Shown: positions 28,001 through 35,938, counted from the first letter of the stretch. The stretch: 64,000 bases of DNA from Schistosoma mansoni (GCF_000237925.1 NC_031502.1:40382557-40446556), one strand, 5' to 3'. Numbers and translations: made by a program. The notes: generated by a model not told the origin, from the sequence alone.

Positions 28001-29080
28001 TTATGGTTCAAAATTGATCCCATGGATTCGAAATAATCATTTGAAAGTTTATGTACGCTTATCCATCTGTCTTTCATTATTCAATAAGTTCACAGTAACT
28101 AACAGTTCCAGGTACTCTTCTGCTCATTCAATCGACTAGTGTTGCGTACAAGAATGGAATTTTCATTGAAGATTTCCTTTCAAGCCTTAACCTCCACAAT
28201 ATATATGTTTTTCATCCAGCATGTTGAGATACACTAAAGTGTTCATGGCAAATAGACTTGGATAACTTCAGATGCTTGGAGAGAAATCTACTGTGAAAGT
28301 TACACTCATGTGTAACACTTACTCTATGAGTGAACAGTAATATCCGAAATCGCTAACACCACACGCTTATCGAACATTGAGGAACTGATGTATAAACTCT
28401 TGACAAACTTTTACTTTACAGTAACACTTTATTCATGAAATATAATTACCGTTTTTTACATTTATTTTATTGTGGTAATTCAGTTATATTATTCTGTTTG
28501 CAAGCGTAGAATAGTCAAAACTCATCAATGGACTCTACTTTAAATATCTAGTATTTTCATTTGAATCGGTTAGTCCCTTTGATGATTTTAAATGGTTCTG
28601 AAAATATTGACATGTACTGTCAACAGTATTCATAGGTGACCATAATAAATTTTGTTGATATGCTTAATATTGCATTATATTTAATTCTATATATAGATAG
28701 TCTTATCGACTTAGTGATAATAATCAAGAAATCTAGTACTAAATAGCAGATGTTCGTAGCATAGAAACGTTTATTGCTTTGAATACATTAAGTGTGAAAC
28801 TATACTTCAAGACTTATCTAAAGTTAATTTGAATAAGAAATTCTTGGATACGTATAGTCAAACTATAATTAATTAACTAAAATATATGTACTCCCTCATT
28901 AGACAAATCTTATAATCGATACTATCTTAGAATGTACAGTCCAGATATACTTACTAAATCTGCATGATGTATTTGAATGAAGCTTAGAAACAAAAAGAGA
29001 ATGTAAGTGTAATGATAATGAGTAGTATTATTCAATAAGTAGCTGTGTACATCATTTATATGCATCATATTATGACTCAT
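7806..29080 (-). CDS. Delta/Jagged-type (DSL) Notch ligand, multi-exon, one exon missing
   Basis: Single-pass membrane ligand that would activate Notch on a neighbouring cell. Exons assigned by matched GT/AG sites and phase (minus strand): 28955-29080 (signal peptide), 22731-22916 and 19589-19738 (MNNL region), 15539 to about 15675 (DSL), 13456-13510, 13054-13208, 11867-12066, 9463-9694 (EGF modules), 7806-8344 (last EGFs, membrane span, tail). Phases agree at every junction that can be tested. The order signal-MNNL-DSL-EGF-TM and the motif LCDKDLRYC after the second EGF are typical of DSL ligands. The MNNL part is poorly conserved. The exon expected between 19589 and the DSL exon was not found; a LINE fragment and a 200-N gap lie there. 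Introns are 245 bp to about 6 kb and full of repeats. Whether it is closer to Delta or Jagged is unclear; no Jagged-type cysteine-rich region follows the EGFs, which favours Delta. Confidence 0.8.
9463..9694 (-). CDS. Notch ligand exon: EGF modules 4 (end), 5 and 6 (start)
   Basis: Bounded by TTTCAG and AATG|GTATGT. It opens with [14 protein letters not shown], completing the EGF begun in the 11867-12066 exon. It then encodes a long EGF whose loop between the third and fourth cysteines is enlarged ([20 protein letters not shown], 20 residues). It ends in [12 protein letters not shown], which has the calcium-binding EGF start. 232 nt, phase 0 in and phase 1 out. Confidence 0.8.
9933..10510 (+). 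mobile_element. Decayed solo LTR (same family as 14112 and 38962)
   Basis: Old, diverged relative of the LTRs at 14112-14620 and 38962-39472: it begins near 'gttatatcc' and shares scattered blocks such as 'cacagccac' and the 'atgtctgaaatacattattcat' region. Its ends are no longer sharp. It lies in a Notch-ligand intron. Confidence 0.5.
10988..11290 (+). mobile_element. 303-bp element TGTAGTG...CACTACA (solo LTR or MITE-like)
   Basis: Its ends are the perfect inverted repeat TGTAGTG/CACTACA, and it is flanked by TTAC on both sides (10984-10987 and 11291-11294). A reverse-complement relative lies at 30137-30418. TG...CA ends and a 4-bp duplication suit a solo LTR; no internal coding sequence is seen. 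Confidence 0.6.
11867..12066 (-). CDS. Notch ligand exon: EGF module 3 and start of 4
   Basis: After the acceptor TTTTAG the exon reads (D)LRYCSSH, continuing LCDK from the exon at 13054-13208 exactly as in DSL ligands (LCDKDLNYC). It holds EGF 3 (NNGICVNND, then [14 protein letters not shown]) and the start of EGF 4. A 61-nt upstream extension happens to be open and starts [16 protein letters not shown], which looks like a signal peptide, but the acceptor and the phase match make the exon reading better. 200 nt. Confidence 0.8.
12357..12398. repeat. (TA)n microsatellite
   Basis: About 20 TA units in the Notch-ligand intron upstream of exon 11867-12066. A shorter run lies at 12187-12199. Confidence 0.9.
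13010..13042. repeat. (TA)n microsatellite beside a splice donor
   Basis: About 16 TA units starting 12 bases into the intron after the 13054 donor of the Notch-ligand gene. Confidence 0.9.
13054..13208 (-). CDS. Notch ligand exon: end of EGF 1 and EGF 2
   Basis: Encodes [10 protein letters not shown], the end of the first EGF, and [12 protein letters not shown]...[16 protein letters not shown], the second. The C-YPGC-HG-C pattern is characteristic of the EGF that follows DSL in Delta and Jagged. Flanked by a CATGTCTAG acceptor and an AAAG|GTAAAG donor; 155 nt. A (TA)n run begins 12 bases past the donor. Confidence 0.8.
13456..13510 (-). CDS. Notch ligand 55-nt micro-exon: start of EGF 1
   Basis: A 55-nt exon found by phase: GAAG from the DSL exon plus CT gives the alanine of EAIC, then [16 protein letters not shown], and the final CA joins T of the next exon to give H of HCDSGWYG. 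This is the first EGF of DSL ligands (compare the AICxxGCxxxHGxC pattern). Acceptor AATTTAAG, donor CCA|GTGAGT. The exon is too short to show up as an open reading frame by itself. Confidence 0.8.
14112..14620 (+). mobile_element. Solo LTR, 509 bp, with 5-bp target duplication
   Basis: Starts TGTTATATCC and ends GATATAACA, with ATAAC directly on each side (14107-14111 and 14621-14625). A full-length relative is at 38962-39472 and a decayed one at 9933-10510. No internal region is attached. It lies in a Notch-ligand intron. Confidence 0.75.
14905..15345 (+). mobile_element. RTE-like LINE, C-terminal reverse-transcriptase tail
   Basis: Conceptual frames show [32 protein letters not shown], then [10 protein letters not shown] and [13 protein letters not shown], the C-terminal end of RTE-clade (SR2-like) schistosome LINEs. 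Several in-frame stops and shifts make it dead. Related 3' pieces lie at 20360-21010, 40880-41675 and 53130-53825, all on the plus strand. SR2 naming is from memory of the family. Confidence 0.7.
15539..15675 (-). CDS. Notch ligand DSL-domain exon, 5' side cut by a LINE
   Basis: Encodes the Notch-binding DSL module: [13 protein letters not shown], then [10 protein letters not shown], then [13 protein letters not shown], which follows the family pattern of F/YYGxxCxxxC, GHYxCdxxG and CxxGWxGxxC. The donor GAAG|GTGAGT joins in phase to the micro-exon. The first DSL cysteine should lie a few residues upstream, but at about 15675 the sequence turns into an antisense LINE endonuclease. Either the LINE has interrupted the domain, a CAG next to the junction acts as acceptor, or the contig end is misjoined. 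Confidence 0.75.
15675..16227 (+). mobile_element. CR1-like LINE endonuclease fragment, runs into assembly gap
   Basis: The plus strand reads [15 protein letters not shown], then [14 protein letters not shown] (endonuclease GDFN motif), then TLDLIFGR and the catalytic SSDHRMV motif (SDH). After this comes the linker toward the reverse transcriptase, which is cut by the N gap. The 5' side is missing: it starts inside the endonuclease and directly abuts the DSL exon of the Notch ligand on the opposite strand. The frame is intact for about 180 codons, so the piece is not very old. It may be a contig-end artefact. Confidence 0.8.
16228..16427. other. Assembly gap (200 N)
   Basis: Exactly 200 undetermined bases, a round number that suggests a scaffolding placeholder rather than a measured size. 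It could hide the rest of the LINE and the missing Notch-ligand exon. Confidence 0.95.
16428..16600 (+). mobile_element. tRNA-like SINE with degenerate hammerhead (family HH2)
   Basis: Has the Pol III B-box-like GGTTCGAAT, then the hammerhead layout: stem I GCACTG, core CTGAGGA (16508-16514), a GTCCC...GGAC hairpin and GAAA (16530-16533), followed by the common 3' end that reads 'ggcttcaatcgactcatga'. Stem III is mismatched here. The first 25 bases after the gap match the same element in reverse, so an inverted pair straddles this edge. Confidence 0.65.
16735..16870 (-). mobile_element. tRNA-like hammerhead SINE (family HH2), degenerate
   Basis: Reverse-complement copy of the 16428-16600 element, from the 'catgagtcaattgaagctag' end to the B-box region. 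Its hammerhead core is mutated (CTACGGA), so it is probably not catalytic. Confidence 0.6.
18478..18985 (-). repeat. 500-bp dispersed repeat with A/T-rich tail (R500)
   Basis: Reverse complement of the copy at 32880-33400: shared blocks include the 'ctctccctctcgaaatgct' start, 'gttggaaaaccctga' in the middle and the 'ttgaataaataaa' tail. Only tails remain at 40312-40370, 50810-50875 and 53908-53985, which fits a retroposed element truncated at its 5' end. No coding capacity seen. Family name not recognised. Confidence 0.6.
19589..19738 (-). CDS. Notch ligand exon: MNNL region, second half (probable)
   Basis: 150 nt in phase 0, bounded by CTTTTATTATAG and CCT|GTGAGT. Together with the exon at 22731-22916 it reads CISVK|MCLLPF, then [12 protein letters not shown], then [11 protein letters not shown]. 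This follows the spacing of the MNNL domain: FKVCLK, CxYGxxxTxxL, and IxFxFxWP just before the exon end. The match is in pattern, not in close identity. Confidence comes from good splice sites, matching phase and position in the gene. Confidence 0.55.
20360..21010 (+). mobile_element. RTE-like LINE, C-terminal tail (heavily decayed)
   Basis: Aligns by eye with the copies at 14905-15345, 40880-41675 and 53130-53825: ALEEAKAFT, then the TWRTT block, then the DPSTGYHQ region and a GDP...R end close to 21000. Frames are broken many times. It lies in the Notch-ligand intron upstream of exon 19589-19738. Confidence 0.6.
21625..21712. repeat. GATA-rich degenerate microsatellite
   Basis: Interrupted repeats of 'tagata' and 'atatcattagttt' (four to five units) just upstream of the LINE piece at 21731. 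Confidence 0.7.
21731..22345 (+). mobile_element. LINE 3' end: C-terminal coding piece plus 3' UTR
   Basis: The open frame at 21807-22106 reads [20 protein letters not shown], then [11 protein letters not shown] and [11 protein letters not shown], a C-terminal segment common to a schistosome non-LTR element. A 3' untranslated part follows, ending in a short GACT-type tail near 22345. 1-112 and 47285-47402 are other copies of this end. 5'-truncated at about 21731. The clade is not certain from this piece. Confidence 0.7.
22731..22916 (-). CDS. Notch ligand exon: MNNL region, first half (probable)
   Basis: 186 nt, phase 0 at both ends, acceptor GTATTTCAG and donor AAA|GTGAGT. Encodes GDVLFEFNI at the start, resembling the GxFELxI opening of MNNL, then two widely spaced cysteines (LFSCKH and LDSCIS). 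It has no CC pair as in vertebrate ligands, so the domain is divergent. It could be another extracellular segment, but phase and order fit. Confidence 0.5.
23090..23275 (+). mobile_element. tRNA-like hammerhead SINE (HH2), with tRNA-like head
   Basis: The most complete head of this family in the window: 'gtctcagtggcctataggtt' resembles an A box and AGTTCGAATCCC a B box. The hammerhead region follows, but its core (CTTAGGA at 23178-23184) is mutated. It ends in the shared 3' block near 23275. Lies in a Notch-ligand intron. Confidence 0.65.
23614..24388. mobile_element. Foldback element with ~100-bp terminal inverted repeats
   Basis: Left arm 23614-23712 and right arm 24287-24388 are about 90% matching inverted repeats, starting TTTCGATAGTGTAATAAGAAG at each outer end. 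No transposase frame lies between them; most of the interior is an LTR-like sequence (23839-24251). A plain reading is a MITE/foldback element that later received an LTR. Target duplications are not clear. Confidence 0.65.
23839..24251 (-). mobile_element. Solo LTR nested in the foldback element
   Basis: On the minus strand it starts TGTTGGGGATG and ends GCATATCA. Adjoining bases TATTA (24252-24256) and TATAA (23834-23838) could be a decayed 5-bp duplication. A partial plus-strand relative begins at 50936. About 413 bp; clearly diverged from its relative, so old. Confidence 0.5.
24596..24865 (+). mobile_element. SMalpha-like tRNA-related repeat
   Basis: Contains an A/B-box-like tRNA head (AGCTGAGTGG... 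and GGTTCGAGTCCT) and then a hammerhead ribozyme. It is preceded by the 'gactgaccagttgcaatcc' block that in the copy at 31475-31832 stands at the other end. This suggests that the source was a tandem or circular form of an about 340-bp unit. The family is known in Schistosoma as SMalpha. Confidence 0.75.
24783..24843 (+). ncRNA. Hammerhead ribozyme, SMalpha type
   Basis: Core CTGACGA (24798-24804), stem-loop II GTCCC-AAATA-GGAC, GAAA (24819-24822), minimal stem III ACGCGCGT, and cleavage triplet GTC ending at 24830. All catalytic-core bases are present; stem I has two mismatches. Known in the family to self-cleave as a type I hammerhead. Confidence 0.75.
25440..26440 (-). mobile_element. Penelope-like element remnant (RT end, linker, GIY-YIG)
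   Basis: Read on the minus strand, 26169-26440 resembles the PLE reverse transcriptase: [20 protein letters not shown] (family xRQxDGVAMGSPL) and [10 protein letters not shown] in place of RYVDDxFxI. Then 25799-26164 holds [15 protein letters not shown] and [15 protein letters not shown], matching the linker pattern (LPFLD, YRKPTHTxxYL). At 25500-25690, [16 protein letters not shown] and [11 protein letters not shown] match the GIY-YIG endonuclease. Stops, a mutated YVDD and frame changes show it is dead. Penelope-like elements are known in schistosomes (Cercyon). It lies in a Notch-ligand intron, same strand. Confidence 0.65.
26441..28954. other. Notch-ligand intron, nothing recognised
   Basis: AT-rich, no open frame of note and no repeat copy that I could match elsewhere in the window. 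Confidence 0.4.
28955..29080 (-). CDS. Notch ligand first coding exon: signal peptide (probable)
   Basis: Ends TTA|GTAAGT in phase 0, and the next exon (22916) also starts in phase 0. It encodes a hydrophobic core [10 protein letters not shown] followed by QIHHADL, a plausible signal peptide and cleavage region directly before the MNNL start. Candidate ATGs are at 29080, 29068, 29065 and further upstream at 29176; I chose 29080, but the start is uncertain. The distance to the next exon is about 6 kb. Confidence 0.45.
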
Positions 29081-29176
29081 AGTTATGTAAATAACTATTA
29101 TATATTCAAACTCAATATACTTGACAAATCGTTTGTGAACAGATGAATATTCATTTATTAAAATGAATATATACAT

Positions 29177-30136
29177 ATATCGTTTTCACTTTAAAATTAA
29201 ATTACCAATACGTTACTGCGAAATAGCTAAGATAAAAGCAGTGTGTTAGCCCTTGTCGGTGATATTCTTCTTAGCTAACATGATAAAAGCAGAACAAACA
29301 AAAAAAGTATCAAAGTCAGACTAAGAGTACACGATTTGAGCAGAGTGATTTTTAAATCAATTATAATAATATAAATTAGAGTTCTGATGTTTAACCGATG
29401 ACTGAATTTGCTTGGTAAAAAAAAGGAGTATGCAGTTCCTTAAGCCTCTCTGGTAATCAGAATAAATGTAAGTTACAAAGGATAAAAGTCAAAGTATGCT
29501 ATACTGAAAAGTTTAAATTCACACTTTCCTTTAGCATAGATATAGAGATATGAATTAAGCAGAAGTTCCAAGTTATCTAACCTTAAATTTTAATGAAGTT
29601 TTATTCATCAAACTTGTGACGTAACTACTAGGCTCAATAACTCGTTAACTTCCAACTATCTAACATGGATAAATATAGATATATGTTTTCATTTATTTTC
29701 GAAGTATGCTTGCCAACTAATCATATTTAGGCTTGATCAAAGTTCATTCATCATTTTCTAGTAATGAATAAGGTTATCATTAAAGCTCTGAAATTTCAAA
29801 ATTACATTGTTAGCATAGACATTTGCATGATTTATGAAATGTACATCACTTCTATAAATTAAAATACTATAGACAAAACTTAGTATTTTATTTTGTTATA
29901 TTTAGTCAAGTGGGGTAATACCTCGCTCTGTTTTATATAAACAACATTATACCAATGAATGAAGTGAATAAATGGAAGATTGAGAAATCCTTTTTTTATG
30001 TTATTTATCTTATTGATTGAAGACAAAGTTAGGAGAAAATCAAAACTATTAGAAAGGACAATGGAATTGCAGAAGAAAAGACGTCTTCAAAGAAGAAATT
30101 GAAAAGGATGCAGAAATATACTTAGACTAGTACCTG
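29177..30136. other. Upstream region of the Notch ligand, nothing recognised
   Basis: AT-rich sequence that would contain the promoter if the first exon is at 28955-29080. No distinct core-promoter element can be singled out in such AT-rich DNA. Confidence 0.35.
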
Positions 30137-30418
30137 TGTAGTGAACAGAACACGGGTGGGGACAATCGACAGAATATCTCACTAAATTCTGATAACCATA
30201 CAACAAACAGTTAATTTGCAAAATAACAATCAATTGTCTCAATCTTCACTGTTCTCTCTGTAAATATCAATCCATCTTCTCTAATTTCATTGTTTGTGCA
30301 TTTTCCTACCAATTGCGCTTCATTTCAGTTCTTTCCTTATCGGTCTTCTGCCAAAATACACTCTACGTCTAACCATCACCATATACTACTTATATGGATA
30401 TAAGTAGACCACACTACA
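30137..30418 (-). mobile_element. 282-bp TGTAGTG...CACTACA element (solo LTR or MITE-like)
   Basis: Reverse-complement relative of 10988-11290 with the same 7-bp inverted ends, flanked by CCTG on both sides (30133-30136 and 30419-30422). Two independent 4-bp duplications support real insertion ends. Confidence 0.6.
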
Positions 30419-31474
30419 CCTGTACTGTGTCATGTAACACTTAATCTTTTACTGTTAATCAACTTCATTCCTGTACAAATGCAGTTGTTGGTGTAATTTA
30501 TACAATAGTATAACATTATTAGACTGTTTAACTACAAACAAACTTTTTTATTAGCTGAATTTCTTCTCAGAGAGTAGTTCACTTTGACTTTTAATACGAA
30601 GAGCTTCATCATCTTTATTACACTTCTTATACAAATAAACCTATGCACTTTAACATACAGATGCACAGTCTAAATCACTGTAAATTATGGTGAACCTTTA
30701 TTATGTATTTTTTTTACTATAGAAGTAACTAATTAAATATAATTAAACAATAAAACTATCCCATTTTAACATTTGTGTTATATATGTTACTACTATGAGA
30801 GATATTATTTATAAGCAGCTGGTATATTGAACTCTGTAATGTTAATTTAAAACTTCAATGAAAACTAGAAAGATGTTTAACTAATTTGTTTTTTATAAAC
30901 AAGAAATAGTTACTGTCAGTTATTATAACAAACATTTTACGTAGGTTGTCTTTTCTAAAAAGAATGTTTTCTTTTTCATACATGGATTTGATAAAAATAT
31001 TTTGTTTATTTCATGAACTTGTATAAGCTTGTTGTGATAATGCAATATCGCATTCAACATTGAACGCTTTCTGCTGAGTACAATACTATCCCGGATCACG
31101 TTAGCATTTACCTGTCAAGTTTATCTGTAACTTTAAGATAATATATCCAACTGTATCATATTTGATTTATACTCTTCCAGTATTCACTTCGGTCAACAAG
31201 ATGTTTATATTAAGTCCGAAACTTGTACAGCAAATGAAAATACGATATGCTAGATATAGTCTCAGATAACTTATGGGTAATTCATACTTTACTTATACTT
31301 TAGTCCACTAAATAAGCTTGACTTGACCAATAAAAGACTTTTAGTCCATTAGGAAAATTGAATATAAATGCTTTGATTCTATCCCATAAAACGTAATAAA
31401 TTACTCATATCACCAGCATTTTAAATGTAACAGGCTCATTGAAATTTTAACAAACAACTTTATAATCAAATTTA
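30419..31474. other. Intergenic, nothing recognised
   Basis: AT-rich; no frames or repeats assigned. Confidence 0.4.
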
Positions 31475-31832
31475 CTTAGTATTGTTTGTTTGAATCTTCC
31501 CATTGATGTTTTTAGGACTGCAACTGGTCAGTCTCTAATTGACATATGTGCATACTGTGCGTATTGCCTCGATATATCCTTAATTCACAAGCATGGTAAG
31601 CAAAGATGGATAGTGGATAGCAGTGGAATACAGGACGCGCCACTTCGTCCTATTTGGGACTCGTCAGCTAGATGTACCTGCATCTCAGAGTTGATGTTCA
31701 CTCTGGGACTCGAACCCAGTACCTTTCGCTTCAAACGCCATCGCGTTCTCCACTCAGCTACTGAGTCCTGATTGCCACTAGCTTTTGCAATCGGGTGAAG
31801 TATAAATTGACTTAGTATTGTTTGTTTGGATT
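31475..31832 (-). mobile_element. SMalpha-like repeat, near full length
   Basis: The longest single copy here, about 358 bp. Both ends carry 'agtattgtttgttt', so the unit begins and ends with the same block, as expected for slightly more than one turn of a tandem or circular 340-bp unit. The tRNA-like B box (GGTTCGAGTCCCAG on the minus strand) and hammerhead lie inside. Confidence 0.75.
31620..31682 (-). ncRNA. Hammerhead ribozyme, SMalpha type, degenerate
   Basis: Core CTGACGA (plus-strand 31661-31667) and hairpin II are intact, but GAAA reads GAAG and stem III is lengthened, so activity is doubtful. Confidence 0.6.
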
Positions 31833-32224
31833 AACTTATTTTATTTGCTTCAGAGTAGTTATCCAACTGGACTTTTATTCTGATAAATAATTATACATGG
31901 TCTATCTATATGCTCATTAACTATATTATTTAATACGACAGAGAGAATATATTTAATATTTTTTCCCAGGACGCAATGAAACTCTTTTAGTATAACCATG
32001 AAAACTGAACGTCTATTTTAAAATCTTTAATATTGTATTTATAATAAAATTATCTTTGCTTTTGATAAGCACACAACTATTGTTTTTTAACTTCATAGAA
32101 CTATTATTTGATGAAATTGAGCATTTTATGGACTGTCTAAACTCGCTGTACAACAGATAGATATATTTTCAGTTTGACGTTGTGGAGATTATAATCAGAA
32201 TGGGTTTTGTGGAGAATTAGTATT

Positions 32225-32480
32225 TTCATAGTTGAAAGCATGAGTCAGTTGAAGCTAGACCACCAAGGAAAACCTGGAAGCACTGGATGGCCGTTTCGTC
32301 CTATTGTGGGACTCTTCAGCAGTGCGCATCCACGACCTCGCCTCGTGAGATTCGAACCCAGGACCTAACAGTCTCAATCGATCAATGTTAGACCACCAGA
32401 AAAAACCCTGGAAGCACTGGATGGTTGTTTTATCCTAGTCGAACATTGATCAGTTCATGATTTCAATGAGATAAATATAC
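32225..32480 (-). mobile_element. tRNA-like hammerhead SINE (HH2) plus partial duplicate
   Basis: Copy from the 'catgagtcagttgaagctag' end to the B-box region (32225-32370), followed by a second partial piece of the same 3' end (32385-32480). It holds the best-preserved HH2 ribozyme in the window. Confidence 0.65.
32280..32325 (-). ncRNA. Hammerhead ribozyme, HH2 type, intact core
   Basis: On the minus strand: stem I GCACTG pairing with CAGTGC, core CTGAAGA (fits CTGANGA), hairpin GTCCC...GGAC, GAAA, short stem III ACGGCCAT and cleavage triplet ATC (an allowed NUH). All core bases conform. Confidence 0.65.
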
Positions 32481-32879
32481 TTAATACAGAACAAAACAGT
32501 TTTAACTTAAACTAAAATGTTTCCTTAATTTACGGTCAATGATTGAATGATCAGTTATACGCAAGTATGCAGACAAAAATCACTCATCTTTTAATATAAT
32601 AAGCTGGTATAGGAAAATATTACTTTTACCAATATATGTTGATCAGTCTCTTAAACGTAACACTTTATATTGCAATGCATAATAATACTTTTAGAAAATG
32701 TTTGCGTTAAAACTATTACTAAGGTTTTGTCCATGTAATTCAATTCAATTTATAATTGTTATACCTTCAAAATAATGTAAACACATCTAAATATGAATAA
32801 TTTAGAGTGGTTTTGTAAGAAATAATATTTTTTCCAAGTTTCGAAGTATTCATTGGCTTATTATAAGACTGAATTAAGT

Positions 32880-33400
32880 AAGCCCCAAATTCCCTGGTAC
32901 GGCCGAGAGTGGAGAGAGTTCGCTCTCCCTCTCGAAATGCTCTCACATGGTCACGCGTATATAGCCTCTGCCAGCGATGTCCTACTCACTGCCTTCTCGT
33001 GGCATTACTGTTGTTTACGAGATTGAGAGGACGAAAAGCGAATGTCCGGTGCTTTAACCGGGTGGGTGGATACGGAAAGTTCACCTAGGGGAGTTGGAAA
33101 ACCCTGATTCCATACCAATGATGCACATGGGCTCCAGTATCCTGAAGGAACAAATGGCGTATGAATCAATTGTTGGTCACTGGCTACAAGGGGACTGAAT
33201 CTACTTACGATGCTCCACTGCCTTGTGGATCAGATCTTTAGATCAGAGGCTCTGGATATGGCCCCCTAAGAAAACCACCTGCTTCAGTTTGGGTACCTGG
33301 GCAGTATCACAGCCCTCACATAAACTAAATGAGATTTGTGTGGCGCATATATATCTGGTGCCCCTTGTACCAATAATCATGTGTTTGAATAAAATAAATA
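32880..33400 (+). repeat. 500-bp dispersed repeat R500, full-length-like copy
   Basis: Plus-strand relative of 18478-18985. Ends 'gtttgaataaaataaataaa', a short A/T-rich tail as in retroposed elements. The small open frame at 33223-33462 lies inside and is not credible as a gene. Confidence 0.6.
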
Positions 33401-35490
33401 AAAACATGCATGTGATATATCGTAGAAAAACTTTGTGTATTCTAATGTTTGATACCAGTTAAATGAATTAACCGTTGATTATAGCTTAGAGACTAACCTT
33501 ACCAACTAAACATAGTTGTAAACTGTATTCAACATTTCCTAATTTGTTCTAGTCGATGAAAGCAAAGCTTCAAGCTTCTCGATAGTCATTAGTAAGACTT
33601 TTCTCAATCTTGAAGAAACATAAAACATAATACAATAATAAACAATATAATCGATCTAATCAGTAAGTCAAATCATCTTGTATTTTCCTCTCCATAACTT
33701 ATTGACCCTGATATTATTGATATTCCCTAATTGAATGACTTCAACAATCAAACTTGATGTCCTTTTTTTAATTCAGTCTATCCTAATTTCCATGTAAGTT
33801 AGATTTCTAAATGATTAAGGTCGTTTACATTCATACAATTTATATAATATTCAAGTTCAATGTTCTTTGTATACTTTCAGTATTATCAAGAAAAATTTAA
33901 TTCAGAATAATTTAATTAGTGTAAATCTTAATCTATTTAAATTTTTAATTATTCTTCTGAAGAAGTTCAAATATGATAACTGGGAGAAAAAACAAAACAA
34001 AACAGGATTTGTTTGATTTTAAATACTATTAAATTTTTATAAATATAAACTATGTTTAAAAATAACTCCGCCTGTAGCTCTTCTAGAGTTACTACCGTTC
34101 CCAAGCCTGGGGTAAAGGAGGAGGGTTGGGCATGGTGTTAGCCACCCCATCCCTTAGAAAAACTAACTCGCTAAAAAAACTCTGATCAGAAAAAATGTTT
34201 AATAATAATTTTTTTTATAATCTAAATATAAGTTAAACAATGAAAAAAAACACAACAACAACCTTGAAAGTCATCATAGCAACAACAACAAAAACAAAAA
34301 AAAATAAACGTACTCACTTTAAAATTTTCTCCTTGAAAAGAACATAAAATAATTATTATTATTGAAGATTTCCATAATTCATTATAAAATCCATAATATT
34401 TTACTATTTTATACATTTTAAAGAATAATTTTCGGTTGAATAAAGTAAATTCGTTTTTTTTCTTTTAAACGTTTTATATGGATTGTGTTTTGTTTTTTGT
34501 TTTAACTGAACTATTCATAATAACCCATTATGATTAAATGATTAAATGTTTATCTACATTAATAATTTATTATGTAATAGTCAGTATTTATTATTTATCC
34601 AAAATGTATTAGAGAGAAGAAGAAAAAAAAGAAAGAGAATCATTTAATTCTGTTACAAAATGAAAATCTGTAACCAAATGCTATAATAAAGTTAAATTCA
34701 TAGGAGGGGGGTGGTCTTGACTGATTCAAGGTAATATATATAAGAAGGAAATCATAATGTGATGAAATATTGAAAAATGATTGGCAAGTATAAATCTAAA
34801 CACCTTCATTTAGTGTACAGATATGTGTACACATATAAAAACCCTGTAATTTATTGAATCATCTAATAGTAAAATATATTGTCTTATAGAATTATTTTAA
34901 AGATGTATACAAATACATATTTGTTACCTAGTCAGTGAATACCCTATGTTCAATTAACCAATTCGTGTATATATATAATTTATCAAGTCTGTATTCATGC
35001 ATAAATACATAGATGTGCATCAATATTACACGAATGAATAATTAAACCAGGTGGAAATTATAAATAAACACAATCTTAATATAGTGATGTAATACTCAAA
35101 TTGTTTGTTATAAAGCTTAATGACTATGGTGATTACTTATTGAAGGTATATAATAAATTAACAAAATAGATAGGATAATATGAAATAATGTAAAACATAA
35201 ATGAATATTTATTTTAATTATTATTGACAGTAATTAAATAATTAATGTATAGTATTAAAAAAAAGAGAGGTCAGTCAGGTCATCTTACTTTTGCTTTAAT
35301 TTCATCATTATTTGTTTTTATACATTGCGCTATATTTGAAGTAGTTTATGTAAATATATACCTGGAATAGCATATGTTTGTTTGCTTTATTTTTCTTTTA
35401 AATTGATAATCAAGTCAGTCAACTTTTACTGACTTAACTAATTTCAAACGTAAACATTTTTATTTACTTATTAGTGTTTTACTGTTAGCC
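33401..35490. other. Intergenic AT-rich region
   Basis: Nothing gene-like. A short GC-richer block at about 34070-34165 stands out from its surroundings and may be a retroelement fragment, but it has no second copy here. Confidence 0.35.
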
Positions 35491-35756
35491 ACCATCGAGG
35501 CAATCTGCACAGTATGTGCATATGCTTATAACAGACTGATCGATTGCAGTCCTAAACATCAGTGGGAAGATTCAAGCAAACAATACCAAATATCAGTGTT
35601 TAAATTCATTTAGTATTGTTTGTTTGAATCTTCCCATTGATGTGTTAGGACTGCAACTGGTCAGTCTCTAATTGACATATGTGCATACTGTGCGTATTGC
35701 CTCGATATAGCCTTAATTCACAAGCAGTGTAAGCAAAGATGGATAGTTGCTAGCGG

Positions 35757-35813
35757 TGGAATCCAGGACGCGGGTTTCGTCCTATTTGGGACTCGTCAAC
35801 CGGATGTACCTGC
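35757..35813 (-). ncRNA. Hammerhead ribozyme, SMalpha type
   Basis: Stem I ATCCGG/CTGGAT pairs fully (one G-U), hairpin II and GAAA are intact, cleavage triplet GTC is present. The first core base is changed (TTGACGA for CTGACGA), which probably weakens it. Confidence 0.6.
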
Positions 35814-35938
35814 ATCACAGAGTTGATGTTCACTCTGGGACTAGGACCCAGGACTCAGCGACCGAGTAGATAACGCAATGGCGTTTGAAGCGAAAGGTAC
35901 TGGGTTCGAGTCCCAGAGTGAACATCAAATCTGAGATG

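Noticed and set aside
34070-34165. GC-richer block that might be a retroelement fragment
   Set aside because: No second copy in the window, so I could not support a family call.
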